NCBI RefSeq assembly: GCF_900070365.1
Contig: NZ_LN850107.1
Span: 4,960,001-5,024,000 of the forward strand
Direction: 5' to 3'
DNA: 64,000 bases
DNA from: Alloactinosynnema sp. L-07
Lineage (GTDB): Bacteria; Actinomycetota; Actinomycetes; Mycobacteriales; Pseudonocardiaceae
Shown here: one piece after another, positions 62,538 to 64,000 of the stretch
How positions within the stretch are numbered: position 1 is the first letter of the stretch
Layout of the letters: each line of letters starts with the position of its first letter
Translations under genes and position numbers: made by a program
The notes under the pieces: generated by a model
What the model was told of the DNA's origin: nothing
What the model saw: the letters and a program-made list of their open reading frames with translations, nothing else
Database searches by the model: none

Positions 62538-62780
62538 ATGCTCAGGCGGGAGGCTGTTCTCTCCGGCAGGATCGAAGGCCACCCGTTCGTGGACGGAAGC
62601 GGACGCGTTGGCTGGCTCCTGGTCACTCTGTTGCTGATCGAATGGGGTCTACTCCCGGCTCCGCTGCTCGATCTCTCGGTCTATCAGGAGCCCGGCGGAA
62701 TCCTCGCCGAAGTCAGCAGTCCAGGGCGAGTCCGATACTTCCTCGCCCCGCGAATCATTCAGGTCGTGAACGGCGAATAG
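62538..62780 (+). pseudogene. Fic-family protein relic with internal deletion
   Basis: An 80-codon frame joins pieces of a Fic protein that are normally ~100 or more residues apart: the N-terminal REAVLSGRIEG (usually LRREAVLSSRIEGT) runs directly into HPFVDGSGRVGWLLVTLLL. The Fic motif is HPFVDGSGR, where the usual Asn of GNGR is Ser. After EWGLLPAPLLDLSVYQE the frame departs from the family. It is a deleted and probably non-functional relic. It lies downstream of the TetR gene and near the Doc-like gene, another Fic-fold protein. Confidence 0.8.
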
Positions 62781-62782
62781 CC

Positions 62783-63406
62783 CTAGCGGGCGCCGTATTG
62801 GCGGTCGCCCGCGTCGCCGAGGCCGGGGACGATGAAGCCGGACTCGTTGAGGCGTTCGTCGATGCTCGCGGTGACCAGGCGGACCGGCAGACCGGCCTGC
62901 CGGAGGTGTTCGATTCCCTCCGGGGCGGCCAGCGCGCACAGGGCGGTGACGTCGGTGGCGCCGCGGTCGACCAGGAGCTTGATCGTGTAGACCATCGAGC
63001 CGCCGGTGGCGAGCATCGGGTCGAGGACGAAGACCGGGCGGTCGGACAGGTCGTCGGGCAGCGACTCCATGTATGGGGTCGGCTGCAGGGTCTCCTCGTC
63101 GCGGGCCAGGCCGACGAAGCCCATCTGGGCGTCGGGGATCAGCTTGTGCGCCTGGTCGGCCATGCCCAGCCCGGCTCGCAGCACCGGCACCAGCAGCGGC
63201 GGGTTGGCCAGCCAGTGCCCGTCGGTGCGGGCGACGGGGGTGTGGATCCGCTCGGTGCGCAGCGGCGCCCCGCGCATGGCCTCGTAGGTGAGCATCACGG
63301 TCAGCTCGTGCAGCGCGGCGCGGAAGGTCGCGCTGTCGGTGCGCGCGTCGCGCATGACGGTGAGGCGGGCCCTGGCGAGGGGGTGGTCGACGACGAGCAC
63401 ATCCAT
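62783..63406 (-). CDS. upp: Uracil phosphoribosyltransferase
   Basis: 207 aa. The PRPP-binding motif is [20 protein letters not shown], with [18 protein letters not shown] and the uracil-specific C-terminal [16 protein letters not shown]. It makes UMP from uracil and PRPP. The TACCGT box lies 8 nt before the ATG at 63406. It matches Rv3309c at the end of the conserved block. Confidence 0.96.
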   Translation of the reverse strand: MDVLVVDHPLARARLTVMRDARTDSATFRAALHELTVMLTYEAMRGAPLRTERIHTPVARTDGHWLANPPLLVPVLRAGLGMADQAHKLIPDAQMGFVGLARDEETLQPTPYMESLPDDLSDRPVFVLDPMLATGGSMVYTIKLLVDRGATDVTALCALAAPEGIEHLRQAGLPVRLVTASIDERLNESGFIVPGLGDAGDRQYGAR

Positions 63407-63414
63407 GAGGCGAC

Positions 63415-63420
63415 ACGGTA
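63415..63420 (-). promoter_or_regulatory. -10 box of leaderless promoter, upp
   Basis: TACCGT on the minus strand is 8 nt before ATG 63406. Confidence 0.4.
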
Positions 63421-63524
63421 GCGGCTCCGACCGAGTTTTTCGGCAAAGGCCACCGCGCTCGCGGTGTCATTCCTTCGGCCCACGCCACCCGTTAGGGTGA
63501 GCCGTCCGCCGAGCTGGAGTGACG

Positions 63525-63941
63525 ATGCCCGACAGATCCGCCGCACCGGTGTTCGTCGACCCCACCGGGAGACGCCGCAAGACCGTGCGCACCACCACGC
63601 TCGTGACCGTGGGCACGCTGACCACCGTCGGCGGCCTGCTCGTCGCGGCCCTGCTCGGGGCCCCGATCGGGCCGACCGCGTCGCTGCCGGTGCCGCCGCC
63701 GCCGTCCGCGCCCGCCGTCCCGTTGCAACAGCCCGACCAGGGCGACCCGAGCCGACCGGCGAGTTCGACCACCCGCAAGCCCGCGACCACCACCACGACG
63801 AAGGCCTCGACCAAGCCTGCCCAGGGCGCTCCGGTCACCACCACCACCGCTGACGCGGGCGAGACCACCACAACGACCAGCAAACCGGGCAACCCGACCC
63901 CGGGCAGGCCGTCCGACCGCCCGACCAAGCCGCCCCGCTAG
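63525..63941 (+). CDS. Small membrane protein with Thr/Pro-rich exposed tail
   Basis: 138 aa from ATG 63525 with GGAG 5 nt upstream. A short basic N-terminus (GRRRKTVRTTTLV) leads into one transmembrane helix (VTVGTLTTVGGLLVAALLG). The rest is a low-complexity Pro/Thr/Ser tail (PPPPSAPAVPLQQPD; TTTTTKASTKPAQG) predicted to be outside. It shares one base with the start of the next gene. It probably anchors or exposes something at the wall; no enzyme domain. Confidence 0.6.
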   Translation: MPDRSAAPVFVDPTGRRRKTVRTTTLVTVGTLTTVGGLLVAALLGAPIGPTASLPVPPPPSAPAVPLQQPDQGDPSRPASSTTRKPATTTTTKASTKPAQGAPVTTTTADAGETTTTTSKPGNPTPGRPSDRPTKPPR

Positions 63942-64000
63942 TGGCCCGGCATCTCAAGGCCCGCAAGCCGCGTGCGCACTGGGTCCTGCTCTCGGCGATC
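63941..64000 (+). CDS. Partial gene cut by the right edge
   Basis: GTG 63941 opens a frame whose first 20 codons reach the edge (HLKARKPRAHWVLLSAI). The GTG shares one base with the preceding stop TAG, so the two are coupled. The basic start then hydrophobic residues suggest a membrane protein. The full identity is not visible; in related genomes such small Thr-rich proteins often precede a large envelope glycosyltransferase or deacetylase, but this is a guess. Confidence 0.5.
   Translation, partial: MARHLKARKPRAHWVLLSAI

Noticed and set aside
62438..62626. Minus-strand short frame over the Fic relic
   Set aside because: No recognisable protein; the plus strand shows Fic family pieces.

Overview
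The window is high-GC actinobacterial chromosome, most likely from the Pseudonocardiaceae (Actinokineospora/Saccharothrix/Lentzea-like). This rests on gene content, many GTG/TTG starts, leaderless promoters and type VII secretion-type genes; no 16S rRNA is present, so the genus cannot be fixed. I see no rRNA, tRNA, CRISPR array, complete insertion sequence or replication origin.

The backbone follows a gene order known from Mycobacterium tuberculosis (Rv3277-Rv3285 and Rv3302c-Rv3309c): GtrA protein, PH-domain protein, birA, accD5, accE5, [glpD, lpdA, GGCT-fold protein], accA3, maf, amiB-type amidohydrolase, deoD, pmmB, upp. Lineage-specific islands sit between these genes.

Region by region. 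0-4 kb: a cut membrane protein, an unknown protein with a GGDEF-like C-terminus, an ECF sigma factor fused to a membrane/extracellular region, and GtrA. 4-7 kb: a two-component system, and hisN divergent from it across a shared 20-bp element. 7-10.5 kb: a four-gene overlapping operon (YbaB-like, WXG100, TNT-domain toxin, candidate immunity protein) next to a GNAT fragment. 10.7-13.1 kb: HMG-CoA lyase, PH-domain protein, birA. 13.1-16.1 kb: two tandem paralogous ATPase/nuclease-like proteins. 16.2-18.1 kb: accD5-accE5. 18.1-22.4 kb: glycerol module glpD/glpFK. 22.4-30.4 kb: envelope and redox genes (DUF4190, a 44-residue zinc ribbon, a Tat-exported beta-lactamase-fold protein, LpdA, AMIN-like protein, CocE-type hydrolase, MFS exporter). 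30.5-32.2 kb: a second type VII pair (PPE-like/PE-like). 32.3-39.4 kb: GNAT, HAD, two DUF1707 proteins, accA3, maf, amidohydrolase. 39.5-45 kb: secreted C39-like protein, a large LuxR-type ATPase regulator, and a Ser/Thr kinase with a VHL-like extracellular domain. 45-50 kb: methylmalonyl-CoA mutase operon mutA-mutB-meaB. 50-52 kb: a 153-bp palindromic element and a second kinase. 52.2-57 kb: MerR-controlled membrane genes, deoD, pmmB, SDR. 57.6-62.8 kb: flavodoxin-like protein, beta-propeller protein, aldo/keto reductase with its MerR regulator, a Doc/antitoxin pair with a damaged Fic motif, TetR, and a Fic relic. 62.8-64 kb: upp and the start of an envelope operon.

How the genes fit together: AccA3 (biotin carrier), AccD5, AccE5 and BirA form the propionyl/acetyl-CoA carboxylase system. 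MutA-MutB-MeaB carries methylmalonyl-CoA to succinyl-CoA, and HMG-CoA lyase feeds acetyl-CoA and acetoacetate. The window therefore concentrates the propionate/methylmalonate node that supplies branched lipids and polyketides. The strongest candidates for new biology are the TNT-toxin operon with its probable immunity gene, the kinase with a VHL-like sensor, the sigma/membrane fusion, the tandem ATPases with 15-bp-phased promoter repeats, and the 153-bp palindrome.
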